NCBI GenBank assembly: GCA_017438675.1
Contig: JAFRUW010000129.1
Location: 1-14,112 of the forward strand
DNA length: 14,112 nucleotides
From: Oscillospiraceae bacterium
GTDB taxonomy: Bacteria > Bacillota > Clostridia > Oscillospirales > Oscillospiraceae
Reading direction: 5' to 3'
Shown here: positions 14,083 to 14,112 of the stretch, piece after piece
Numbering within the stretch: position 1 is the stretch's first letter
How the letters are laid out: each line of letters opens with the position of its first letter
The notes under the pieces: generated by a model
What the model was told of the DNA's origin: nothing
The model's database searches: none
What the model saw: only the letters and a program-made list of their open reading frames with translations
Made by a program: the position numbers and the translations under genes

Positions 14083-14112
14083 TTACACGTACCCGGCGCG
14101 GAGCCGGGAGCG
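14083..14112 (-). CDS. ntpC: V-type ATP synthase subunit C, last nine codons (partial)
   Basis: The minus strand reads RSRLRAGYV followed by TAA (14083..14085). Subunit C proteins, as I recall, end in a similar R-x-R-L-R-x-x-Y-V, and subunit C is the expected gene directly upstream of F in clostridial V-ATPase operons. Only nine codons are visible, so the call rests on the short tail and gene order. The rest lies beyond the window edge. Confidence 0.7.
   Translation of the reverse strand, partial: RSRLRAGYV

Overview
The window looks like chromosomal DNA of an anaerobic member of the Bacillota, most likely class Clostridia. The evidence is moderately high GC with strong GGAGG-type ribosome binding sites, a TopB closely resembling the Bacillus type, a GntR/YtrA-type regulator with its ABC-2 transporter, a V-type (A/V) ATP synthase operon, and many short palindromic repeats between genes. 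Lineage below class level cannot be settled from this sequence.

Layout. (1) 1..286: half of a long-range inverted dispersed repeat (1..181) and the terminator of the next operon. (2) 287..3280, minus strand: a GntR regulator, an ABC ATPase and a large ABC-2 permease, read leftward from a strong promoter at 3340..3368. (3) 3281..3525: a divergent control region. (4) 3526..5316, plus strand: a membrane-anchored zinc peptidase of the M3 (oligoendopeptidase F-like) type. (5) 5409..9113, plus strand: topB, rsmA and an Aag/Mpg DNA glycosylase, ending in a hairpin terminator. (6) 9114..9913: an 800-base gene-free stretch packed with palindromic and direct repeats, including the second half of the inverted repeat (9597..9778). 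(7) 9914..14112, minus strand: V-type ATP synthase genes in the order C (last codons only), F, A, B, D.

How the genes work together. The regulator, ATPase and permease form one self-contained unit, with two translational overlaps and a probable autoregulatory operator. topB, rsmA and mpg are housekeeping nucleic-acid genes (strand passage, 16S rRNA dimethylation, alkylated-base removal); rsmA and mpg overlap by 4 bases. The V-ATPase genes encode the catalytic head (A, B) and central-stalk parts (D, F) of a rotary ion-translocating ATPase.

I see no clearly new defence or mobile system. The most noteworthy points are: an abrupt change of codon usage inside the V-ATPase B gene near 11100..11220 (recombination or a chimeric assembly); a pair of inverted repeats of about 180 bp bracketing the block 182..9596; and hairpin repeats that keep their flanks while their stem sequences differ but still pair.
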